This document shows, in pieces, positions 1 through 8,359 of a stretch of 32,585 nt of DNA. A model generated the notes under the pieces. That model had not been told where the DNA came from. It searched no databases and was given only the letters and a program-made list of their open reading frames with translations. A program made the translations under genes and the position numbers. The first letter of the stretch is position 1; each line of letters starts with the position of its first letter. Origin of the DNA: Tritrichomonas foetus (Eukaryota; Parabasalia; Tritrichomonadida; Tritrichomonadidae); assembly GCA_001839685.1 (NCBI GenBank), contig MLAK01000546.1, positions 77,530-110,114 of the forward strand. The letters run 5' to 3'.

Positions 1-448
1 ATTGCGAAATCTAAAAGCTGGTAATGATAGTTAGAAATAATTCAATATTAGCTGCAACTTGAATCATCAAACAATTTAAATTTCTTGGAATTGATAAAGC
101 AATGACTGCAAAATGAATAACATCAATGAAATAAATTGACCATTGTGGGAAAACCTGAAACATTTAAGCTAATAATTGAAAAGAATCTGTTGATGTAATC
201 AGGTTAATACAGATGCTGACATAAATTGAATAAATATAAGAATGAAGAAAAATTAAAGTTGAATTGGTTGGTCTTTTTTGAGAATTAAATCAAAGCATGT
301 TCCACACATGACTGTTGTTGGCATATATATGATTCCAGGTACAAATTGGATAAATATTCGAGTTGATCAGCGTTGAATTGATTAATCGTCCTCGAGTTTT
401 TGCGCAAAATATTTGAAAAAATCAATGAGTTCGAAATCAGAGGCTCAT

Positions 449-482
449 TTGATCAAATGGCGGACTTGATCAAATGGTTGAC
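449..482. repeat. 17-bp direct tandem duplication
   Basis: Two adjacent 17-bp copies begin TTGATCAAATGG and end GAC, differing at two or three positions (449-465 and 466-482). It looks like a small slippage duplication in noncoding DNA. Confidence 0.6.
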
Positions 483-567
483 TGCGATCGATTTGTTTCC
501 ATGTTTATTACTCGATTCATGCAAGTGGCTGGAGCATGAAAATATAAGCGAAATTTTATCATTAAAC

Positions 568-630
568 TTTATATTGAAAAAAAAAGATGTTTATATAGAA
601 AAAAATATCTTTATATTGAAAAAGTTAAAC
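568..630. repeat. Degenerate ~21-bp tandem repeat, three copies
   Basis: Three consecutive units start TTTATATTGAAAA or TTTATATAGAAAA at 568, 590 and 610, each followed by an A-rich tail. The copies differ in A-run length and last bases, so the array is old or imprecise. No function is evident. Confidence 0.5.
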
Positions 631-926
631 TTTTACAATTCATGGGATAATCCCAGGGTTTTCAAGACATACTCAATTAATTCAATTACTATTCAATCTT
701 TCTAAAGATTTTTTGACAAATTTAATTGAAAACTAATTCAGAGAGATGATAGGATCAATACTTTTTTCTCCAAAAACCTTTTTATTTTATAAAAGTACTA
801 AATATTACTAGAATAATAACCTATTCAAAATAAAAAAAAATATCTCAATAATATCCTTTGTGAGACCTCTATCAAAAAGTTTACATCTCAGTTAGAAATT
901 CAATTGAAAATATCCAAAAAGGAAAC

Positions 927-2201
927 ATGGCGGAAATCAGCACCATCCGCGTCATCCTCAAAGAAGGACAGTGCTTCCATAACATCGCCATCGCATCATA
1001 CGGCATGCTGAGTGGCATTTCAATTCTCTCGAATTGGCAATTTCGCGAAAATCAAGAAATCGACTTAATGAACCTATTCAAAGTGACGCTTAGTAACGTA
1101 CACATGCAAAACACATGTTTCTACGACGATATTCCTTGCAGCCGGATTGACGCGGAAGATATCACCGTATTTTCATCAATATTCGTTATACCAGTCAACA
1201 ATCGAATGACGCCACACTGTATTGCCTTTTTCATTGAAAGCAAATATGTCAAAAAATCGCCCTATATTACAAATCTGATTTACAAAAGATTGCATCTGAT
1301 ATCATTATTGGTGAAATCAAGTATTACTGAAAATGACTTCATTTATGCCAATCTGACACCTGATATTCGGTCAATTGCATTAAGTTGCATTTTTGTCTTC
1401 GAAGCAGGCATTGATCATGAAAAAATAGAATTCAATACTTTATTTTTAAATGACATCACTTTTTATGCGGCTTGCCTTCAAAGTCATCTTCAAACACAAA
1501 TGGTGACCGTTATAGAAACAGATAATGAAAATAATGCCAAACTACTTTTTGATTTACTTTCATTTTTCCTGCTTCCTGAACAGAGAAAATTAAGCTCGAG
1601 AAAAATCCATGAATTTCCTGTTCCTGGTTTGTTTTTACAATGCATTTCACCACAATCAGAAATTCCTTATCCAGAATTTTTCCAATTCACAACACCTATT
1701 ACGTATGTTAGATTAAATGAAAAAACTATTTTTTCTTCAAACAATTGTATCTTACAAAATATGATTGCAAACGAATATGCTGAATCAATATTATTTGCAG
1801 TAAATTTAACAGAAGAAGAGCATTATGTTCGGATGAGTAAATTGAAAAAACAATATTCAATGGAAGAAATTATAAAGCCGGCAGAATCAATAATCAATAT
1901 ACTAAAAAGTTTTGGGAAAGTCCCATTATCTTTTTGTCCTGTAATTTGTCAACAGAAACTGGCAGAATTGGTTCAACAAGCAGTTTTAATTATTGAAATT
2001 TCAAATTCAATGGTCGAACAATCAAAATCGAAATATTTATCATCTACTCAAAAAATGATAATTTCTGAACTTTTACAGAATCTGGGAAAAGAAGAAATGA
2101 AAATGATTACAGCAATTGCACAAATGTTTGATGAAAAATTTTATCAAAGGTTTTATTCGGGAAGACAAGAAGTCTTTAAACAAATGATTGTAACCATTTG
2201 A
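927..2201 (+). CDS. C9orf72-like DENN-module protein
   Basis: A 424-residue protein whose order of motifs follows human C9orf72. SHLQT (residues 186-190) matches the C9orf72 SHLQT. FLLPEQRKLS (214-223) matches FLTPAERKCS. GLFLQ (234-238) matches GLFVQ, and TPITYVRL (256-263) matches the YPTTHIDV strand. Spacing between blocks and total length (human 481) are similar, with a shorter N-terminus. C9orf72 is a DENN/longin-type protein that acts with SMCR8 and WDR41 in autophagy, lysosome and small-GTPase (Arf/Rab) control; no partner gene is visible here. The ATG at 927 is the first in frame after an A-rich leader and the stop is TGA. Base composition is less A+T-rich over the first 200 bases than later. 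The family call rests on remembered motif comparison. The function in a protist is inferred. Confidence 0.75.
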   Translation: MAEISTIRVILKEGQCFHNIAIASYGMLSGISILSNWQFRENQEIDLMNLFKVTLSNVHMQNTCFYDDIPCSRIDAEDITVFSSIFVIPVNNRMTPHCIAFFIESKYVKKSPYITNLIYKRLHLISLLVKSSITENDFIYANLTPDIRSIALSCIFVFEAGIDHEKIEFNTLFLNDITFYAACLQSHLQTQMVTVIETDNENNAKLLFDLLSFFLLPEQRKLSSRKIHEFPVPGLFLQCISPQSEIPYPEFFQFTTPITYVRLNEKTIFSSNNCILQNMIANEYAESILFAVNLTEEEHYVRMSKLKKQYSMEEIIKPAESIINILKSFGKVPLSFCPVICQQKLAELVQQAVLIIEISNSMVEQSKSKYLSSTQKMIISELLQNLGKEEMKMITAIAQMFDEKFYQRFYSGRQEVFKQMIVTI

Positions 2202-2491
2202 TTCATTGTGATTTTATTTTATTTTACGCCTTTTATTTGTTATTTATTAAATATATTATTTGGAATTAACTTTTTCTTTTTCATCAATGTTTTTCTCTTC
2301 TTCATGAACATTTTCTACCATATATGTTTGTCATCGAGGAAGAAGTTTAGACAAAAATTAAATATAAAATAAAAATTGATAAATTAAGATGAAAAGATTA
2401 CAAAAAATACTAACAATTTATTAAAAAATAACACAAACAATAAAAACAATAACAATAAATTCTAATATAAAGATATATATTAACAGAATGA

Positions 2492-5302
2492 TTACATGTA
2501 ATCTCTATGAGCACGTAAAGACATTTGACGTCTGCTTGAATTTTTAGAAGGTGCCCAATTTTGATTCCTTGTGACTTTTTTCGCCGCGGATGAAGCAGTT
2601 GGCACAAGAAGTGCATTCAACCTTTCAGAAACAGATTTCTTTCTTGTCTTTTTCACTTCAACAGGAGGAATTAATTCGTTTACAACTCTTCCAACTTCGA
2701 ATCCACCACCCATGAACCTTCCTGGTGCCCTTTTTGTATAATTAAACTTTGGTGGATGAATTTTTTCTGGTTCAGAAATTTGAACAAGTTCATTGATTTT
2801 CTTTTGCTGTTCGACAGTTTTCCTCCTTTTCGCACGAATCATACAACGAACTGATTTAACTTGATCAATTTCATCTTCAACTTGATCTTTTCTAGAAATT
2901 CTAGTTTCCTCCATTGTTTTTAATTTTTTCGTCTTTTCTTTGAGAATTACACTTAAAGTTTGATATTCTTCATCATATCGTCCACCATAACTATTTTTAA
3001 GTTTTCTGTTTTCTTTATCTAGTTGCTCTTTAAGAACAAATGTTCGACTTTTCAAACGCTTTGATAAAGCAATATGCTCTGTTATATTATTTATCAATTG
3101 CATTCGCAAAATAACCAAATCATAATGAATTGGATTTGTTGACTTCAACAAATGCCAACGATGCACATTTCGAGGTGTTTCAAGTTCATCTTCCATTGCT
3201 TTGATTTGTCCTTGTGAATCCAAAATACACCTTTCCAATCGTTTAATTTCCCTTCTGGCGGCATTTTGGCCTCTTAAAGCTAAAATGAGTTCTTCTTGTT
3301 TTTGTACAAAAAGGCTTAACTCATTTTCAAGAGAATGAACTTTTTCGACCATTTGTTCGTATTTATGACCACCAATACGGGAAAGTGACTGTAATACACG
3401 AGTTTTTTCAAAAGCTGCGTCACTTTCTTTCTTTTTAGTTTCAAAAATATGAACAATATCTCGATTTTGATTTAAAATCTTTTGAATTAAGTGTTTCGAG
3501 CTTTCAATGTCTTTCAAAGCTTGATCATGTATATGTTCATGACTTAAAACATTATAATATACTAATTTTCCTTTTTCTAAGCTTTCTCTTAAGTGTTCTT
3601 TAATTTCTTCTTTTTTTATATTTAATTCTTTTAAAAGTTTAATTGTTTTCTTTAACGAAATATGAAGTAAAACGCATGATTCATCTTTTTCTCTAATTCC
3701 TTCTTTTAAAGAAGATAATTGATTTGATTGAGACTTTATTTCATTTTCAATTTCTTCATTTTCTTTACAAACTTTTCGTACTTCTTTTACAAGACGATCC
3801 CTTTCCTCTTGAATGTCTTTCATAAAAATTTCATTTTGTTTGATTTCATGTCCTTTTTGTTCAAGTTTTACATCCAAATATTCAATTTGTCTTTTTAGTT
3901 CAACGTTATTGTCTCTTTCTAAAGCAGCTGCAGAATCTTGTGCAAATTTTTCCGCTTCATATTTGTTGATCTCTTCACAGAAAGTGCTCAATTTTTTCCC
4001 ACCTTCATGTTTAATATTTTTAATTTGAGTATATTGATGTTCAATTTGGTGTGTTTGCATTTCAACGATGTCTGTTTCGTTTTTTTCATTGAAAACTCTT
4101 TGTTGTAAATTTCTATTTTCATTATTATTTCTTGACACATCAATATCACTTTTTCTGATATCTAAAAGTAAGGAATTAAATTTTGTTCGAAGGATTAATT
4201 CTTCTTGTCGTAATTCTTTTAGGCGCTTAAAATCAGATTCTTTAGTCGTAACTACTAATTTTCGATATTCTTTACATTCTTCTAGCTCGTTTTGAATATC
4301 TTCATTTTCATAATCAATTGCTTCAATTTCTGTAAGAAAATCGTATATTTTATCTTCGGAATCTTTGATTATATTAGATTTTTCTTTAATTCGAGATGCT
4401 GTTCCTTTTGTTAAAGCTTTGACATCATCATAGCGCTTTTTTAAATTCCGTAAACGTACTCTAACCTGGGCAGTTAATTCATTTAACATATCTTTATCTT
4501 TTTGACATTGTTGTATTACTCTTTTCTGACCGCGGATTTTTGCTTTTTGTTCTTTTATTTGTTGATTTATTTCATTTGATCGAGCATTTTCAGCTTTAAT
4601 ATTTTCCGATTGTTCATAGCAGGAATCAAGAATTTTTATTCGTTCTGATTCGATTTTAGAAAAATCTAAGTCAACATCTTCTTTCTCACTTATTAGAACT
4701 TCATATTCATCTTTTAAATTTCGTGTTTCATATTCCATTTTCATTGTTGATTTCATTGTTTCATCAAGTTGATTTCTAAGCTGCGCAGATTGATCGTTTT
4801 GAACTTCGATGTCATTTTTTAAAGAATTGACTTCATTTTGAACGTCTTGTAAAGAAACAGGAATACTTTCATCATTTGGCCTTTTTGCATTTTCAACTAA
4901 ATATTTTAAATTTGTTATTTCTTGATTTAAATTGAAAATGACTTCATTACTTTTTGCTTCACGATCCTGTGATAATTGAACTAATTTCCAAGCTTTTTCA
5001 AACTCTCCTCTCAAATTTGCAATTGTTCTTTGGTCGTTTTGAGATAATTGCAAAACTGATGATATTTTGCTTGCATTTGTAATAATGTCTTGATTAAGAG
5101 TTCGGCATTTTTCCATGAGTACTGTATTATGTTCATGCGATTGAACTAAGGCGTCGTGTAAGCTTTCGTATTCTTTTCGAAATCTATCGAGTGATCGATC
5201 GCTGACAAGTTCGGCAACAACTTTTGCGAAAGTTTGCTCCATTTCCTGGCAAATTTCAAAATCATTCTCTGGGTCTAGCTGATCTTTTTCCTTTTCATCC
5301 AT
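2492..5302 (-). CDS. CFAP58: Cilia- and flagella-associated protein 58 (CFAP58/CCDC147-like)
   Basis: A 936-residue, almost entirely coiled-coil protein, close to the length of animal and algal CFAP58 (about 870). The N-terminus has the family block: an acidic start, then SLDRFRKEYESLHDALVQSH, a KCRTLNQDI segment, LQLSQNDQRTIANLR and EKAWKLV. The C-terminal part has the characteristic ELETPRNVHRW motif, followed by a second coiled coil with an ILKEKTKKLK stretch. A basic tail of about 100 residues (RKKSVSERLNALL, RRQMSLRAHRDYM) goes beyond the usual family end. CFAP58 is a structural axonemal protein needed for flagellar assembly and motility. It implies that the organism builds flagella. It converges on the C9orf72-like gene with 290 bp between stops. 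ATG at 5302 is preceded by an A+T-rich leader. Confidence 0.88.
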   Translation of the reverse strand: MDEKEKDQLDPENDFEICQEMEQTFAKVVAELVSDRSLDRFRKEYESLHDALVQSHEHNTVLMEKCRTLNQDIITNASKISSVLQLSQNDQRTIANLRGEFEKAWKLVQLSQDREAKSNEVIFNLNQEITNLKYLVENAKRPNDESIPVSLQDVQNEVNSLKNDIEVQNDQSAQLRNQLDETMKSTMKMEYETRNLKDEYEVLISEKEDVDLDFSKIESERIKILDSCYEQSENIKAENARSNEINQQIKEQKAKIRGQKRVIQQCQKDKDMLNELTAQVRVRLRNLKKRYDDVKALTKGTASRIKEKSNIIKDSEDKIYDFLTEIEAIDYENEDIQNELEECKEYRKLVVTTKESDFKRLKELRQEELILRTKFNSLLLDIRKSDIDVSRNNNENRNLQQRVFNEKNETDIVEMQTHQIEHQYTQIKNIKHEGGKKLSTFCEEINKYEAEKFAQDSAAALERDNNVELKRQIEYLDVKLEQKGHEIKQNEIFMKDIQEERDRLVKEVRKVCKENEEIENEIKSQSNQLSSLKEGIREKDESCVLLHISLKKTIKLLKELNIKKEEIKEHLRESLEKGKLVYYNVLSHEHIHDQALKDIESSKHLIQKILNQNRDIVHIFETKKKESDAAFEKTRVLQSLSRIGGHKYEQMVEKVHSLENELSLFVQKQEELILALRGQNAARREIKRLERCILDSQGQIKAMEDELETPRNVHRWHLLKSTNPIHYDLVILRMQLINNITEHIALSKRLKSRTFVLKEQLDKENRKLKNSYGGRYDEEYQTLSVILKEKTKKLKTMEETRISRKDQVEDEIDQVKSVRCMIRAKRRKTVEQQKKINELVQISEPEKIHPPKFNYTKRAPGRFMGGGFEVGRVVNELIPPVEVKKTRKKSVSERLNALLVPTASSAAKKVTRNQNWAPSKNSSRRQMSLRAHRDYM

Positions 5303-5646
5303 CCAAAATTTTGGCTTTATACGTTATAAATTTCCCGAATTTGAATAGGACCCGTTTATATCGTCCGACCAATTATAGACTTTTGATTTTGGTAACCTAT
5401 CCAAATTCTCCAAATATGAATATTTCTCTTATTCTTGCGATTCATTAAATCTAATTTATATTATTTTTTGTTGATCTCTCTTAAAAAATATTCATTCATT
5501 TTCTTTCGTCATAACACATATAATAAGTGACTACAAGCTAATAATGAAAATACCGTAATGAATTTTATAAAGTAAAATAAGAAAAAACTATTTTAAAATC
5601 CAATTTTTATTAAAAAAACAAAACAAATGAAATGAAAATGAGAAAT
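5303..5646. other. Intergenic spacer between two minus-strand genes
   Basis: 344 A+T-rich bases hold the presumed promoter of the CFAP58 gene and the 3' end of the following coiled-coil gene. A small plus-strand frame crosses it (5224-5448) but overlaps the CFAP58 start and looks like chance. I see no RNA gene or repeat. Confidence 0.5.
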
Positions 5647-7989
5647 TTAAAGCTTTTTGAGCTTGCTGGCAATTGATTGAAGTCTTTGATCAATTGACAC
5701 TTTTTCATCATCGTCACCACCAAGATCAACATCAATGTCAGTGATTGCTTGGTTGTATTCATTGATTTGGTTCTTCAAATCCAAATTTTTCTGATGCGCA
5801 TTTTTAATCGCTTCAATGAATGATGTATTTATGTCAAAATTAGGATCAATTACTTTATTTTCCATAATATTGTATTGAATCATGAGTGATTGAAGATTTG
5901 CATCAATATCGACTGTTTGTTTTTTAATTTGAGAAATCCATTTCAAAAGTTGATGATTTACAGTATTCAGTTTTTCTTTTTCGTTTTCGATGATTTTTTC
6001 TTCGTTTTTAGTTGCGTCAATTTGGAGTTGATCCGCTTGTTTTGTAAGATGACCGTACTGTTTATTTAAATCAGTTAAAATTGATTCCGCTTCATCAATT
6101 TCTAATGTCTCTGTTCCATATTGAATATAACTTTCATTGTTTTCTGTAGCAATGCTATGTAGTTCTTGAATTTCTTCATATTCTGTATCAATTGCTTCTT
6201 TTTGGGACTCAAGTGAATTTAATTCTCTTTTGGCTTTTGATCGAATTTTCAATATGGAGTCTTCTGTATTCATTTTCAATTGTTTTACTGCTTCGATTTG
6301 AAGAGAAAGTTGTTGAGCTAAAAGTGTTGACATTCGATTTCGATAATCAATCTTAATATCATCGAGTTCATCTTTGATGCCACCTATAGATCTATTGCTA
6401 TCATTATTTACATAATTTGGATTGTACTTTTTATGAAGTAAATAATCGTGTTTCTCTTCTAATTTTTCTAATTCATCTTGTAAAGCATCCAGTTTTTTCT
6501 GTGCTTTTTTGTTTTCATTGAAAGCAATTGAATATTCATCGTTCATTTCGTCCAAATCATTTTCACTTAAAGCAGGATGAAGAGTTGCTCTTTGTGTGAT
6601 TTGATTAATATGCAAACTCTTAAGACTCAGTGAAAACAATTGTTCATTATATTCATTTCTTTGTTTCCTTAAATCGTAATTTTGTTGATAAATTTCACGA
6701 CTATCTTCAGGAAGGTTATTTATTAATGATTCTGTTAAAGCATTCAGATTTAAATTATTATAATCCAATTCCGTTTTCTGTTTATGTAAATCAGAAAGGG
6801 CATCAAATTGTGTCTGAAAATGAATCGACTTTCTTTCAGCTCGTCCTTGATTTGATTGATTTGGAGAATGGTTTGCAAACTTGTTATGTCCTGAACTGGA
6901 AGATGATTTGCTTTTGGTGATTCGAGCGATTTGATTTTGAATTTTAGTAATTTCATTAATTGGCTTGGTTTTCTTGGCTTCAAGTGCTGCTGCTTTGGCA
7001 TTTCTTAAGTCAGTAGACATACTAACAACGGGTTTCGACTTTTTAATGCTATCAACTTTGTGATTATTTCGATCATTTTCTGTATGATTTTCTTCACGTG
7101 TTCTTATTCTGTCTTGGCTATTTGTATTTGGTCTGACACTTCCAACTGGTGATCGTGACTTAGCGATTGGTGATTTACTTACAATTTTCTTCGTTGGTGT
7201 GATTGTTTTTGGTGATGATGTAATTTTATTATTGTCAGACTGAGGGATTTCAGATTCAAGCGCAAAATGATCACCATCGAATTGATTTTGACATTTTGCA
7301 GTAAATGTTGAAATATCTTTAATATTTTTCAGCTGAGTCATAACTTGTGAAATTGTTGAAGTTAGTCGATATTTTAATGCCTGTTGTCTTGAAACAGCAT
7401 CGTCATGAACCAAATCATTTTGGAATTGCTTAAACTCATTAAATAAATAAGTAATATCATCTGGATTCTTATCTAAGCTGTTTCCTTGATTGACAAGATC
7501 AATTGTTCGATTTTGAATATCAGAAAACTTTTTTGAGCTTTTAATTGAATCTACTGTTTCTTTTAATGTTGATAAATTCCGAGAAAGTGTTGTTTGATTT
7601 TGTGAAAACTGTTTTGTCAACTCTTGAGTTAATTGCGAGTAAAAGCTATTCAAAGCATTCCAAAATTGTGCTGCTATGACTTGCGATTTAGTGTGAGAAG
7701 AGATGTATCTGTTTCCAGTTTGTTTTGCTGTTTTAGCCAAACTTAATAATTCTTTTTTTCGTTGCGTTTGGAAAAACAGGCGCGAAGAAATTTCATTGAT
7801 AAAAAAATCGCACGTTATATCGACTTGTGTTGATTTTTGTGAATTGTCTAAATCTTTTCGAATATTTTTTGGCGATTTTGATGGTGATGGGCTACTGTTA
7901 TTATTCGGAACAGATCTAGATCGAGAAGGAGATGTTTGAAAAACGCGCCTTTGTTGCGCTGGTGATCGAGGAGATTTCGCTCTAATCAT
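5647..7989 (-). CDS. SP/TP-rich coiled-coil protein, function unknown (probably cytoskeletal)
   Basis: I do not recognise this 780-residue protein. Its architecture is clear. Residues 1-50 are basic and disordered with many Ser-Pro pairs (KSPRSP, TSPSRSRS, SPSPSKSP). Residues about 55-235 are helical. Residues about 240-375 form a second basic disordered region with more SP/TP sites (SPKT, TPTK, KSPI, RSPV). Residues about 380-770 are coiled coil, ending in a short acidic GGDDDE loop and a final amphipathic helix. The clustered proline-directed sites are typical of cytoskeletal or microtubule-associated proteins controlled by CDK or MAP kinases, but that is inference. It lies in tandem behind CFAP58 on the same strand, compatible with a flagellar or mastigont role without proving it. 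ATG at 7989 opens the frame; the stop is TAA. Confidence 0.85.
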   Translation of the reverse strand: MIRAKSPRSPAQQRRVFQTSPSRSRSVPNNNSSPSPSKSPKNIRKDLDNSQKSTQVDITCDFFINEISSRLFFQTQRKKELLSLAKTAKQTGNRYISSHTKSQVIAAQFWNALNSFYSQLTQELTKQFSQNQTTLSRNLSTLKETVDSIKSSKKFSDIQNRTIDLVNQGNSLDKNPDDITYLFNEFKQFQNDLVHDDAVSRQQALKYRLTSTISQVMTQLKNIKDISTFTAKCQNQFDGDHFALESEIPQSDNNKITSSPKTITPTKKIVSKSPIAKSRSPVGSVRPNTNSQDRIRTREENHTENDRNNHKVDSIKKSKPVVSMSTDLRNAKAAALEAKKTKPINEITKIQNQIARITKSKSSSSSGHNKFANHSPNQSNQGRAERKSIHFQTQFDALSDLHKQKTELDYNNLNLNALTESLINNLPEDSREIYQQNYDLRKQRNEYNEQLFSLSLKSLHINQITQRATLHPALSENDLDEMNDEYSIAFNENKKAQKKLDALQDELEKLEEKHDYLLHKKYNPNYVNNDSNRSIGGIKDELDDIKIDYRNRMSTLLAQQLSLQIEAVKQLKMNTEDSILKIRSKAKRELNSLESQKEAIDTEYEEIQELHSIATENNESYIQYGTETLEIDEAESILTDLNKQYGHLTKQADQLQIDATKNEEKIIENEKEKLNTVNHQLLKWISQIKKQTVDIDANLQSLMIQYNIMENKVIDPNFDINTSFIEAIKNAHQKNLDLKNQINEYNQAITDIDVDLGGDDDEKVSIDQRLQSIASKLKKL

Positions 7990-8359
7990 GTTAAAATTTG
8001 ATTGATATCCGTTTAAAAATATTTTGAAATAAAGTATTGAAATTAAATCACATCAAATCTGAAAAAATAACCACGATGACTTTCTATGCATTGATCAATA
8101 AAACCTCATCCATCTATACTACGATATGCTATCTTTTTTCAAATATTTGGCTAATTTTATTTATGGTATTTCCACCTAATGTAATAACAAACAAACGAAA
8201 TATGGTTAATTTTACTTGAAATTTTTATTAATATTATGACATTTTTTAAAAAACAATACTTATTATTTGGTTTAGGCTATTATTCGCCGTAGAATATTAT
8301 TCAAGTGTACAAATGAAAGAAATAATGAAAACAAAATCGAAAAATAATTTTCGCATCAA
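7990..8359. other. Intergenic spacer, no gene seen
   Basis: 370 A+T-rich bases lie between two minus-strand genes. The only open plus-strand frame (8037-8219) starts at TTG and encodes a short composition-driven peptide. The region should contain the promoter of the 5647-7989 gene and the 3' end of the 8360-9658 gene. Confidence 0.5.

Larger units (their letters stand above)
1..926. other. No supportable gene; A+T-rich flank with short degenerate repeats
   Basis: This stretch has no ATG-initiated reading frame of convincing length or composition. The longest open frame, 400-705 (+), opens at a TTG codon and its translation resembles nothing I know. Two local repeats are visible: a 17-bp direct duplication at 449-465/466-482, and three imperfect copies of a roughly 21-bp TTTATATtGAAAAA unit at 568-630. 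The last part should hold the promoter and short 5' leader of the gene starting at 927. Confidence 0.6.

Noticed and set aside
400..705. 101-codon plus-strand open frame
   Set aside because: It opens at TTG, crosses two small direct repeats and resembles no protein; a eukaryotic start at TTG is unlikely.
2640..2720. B-box-like GGATTCGAA on the minus strand as a tRNA
   Set aside because: No acceptor or anticodon stems surround it and it lies inside the CFAP58 coding region.
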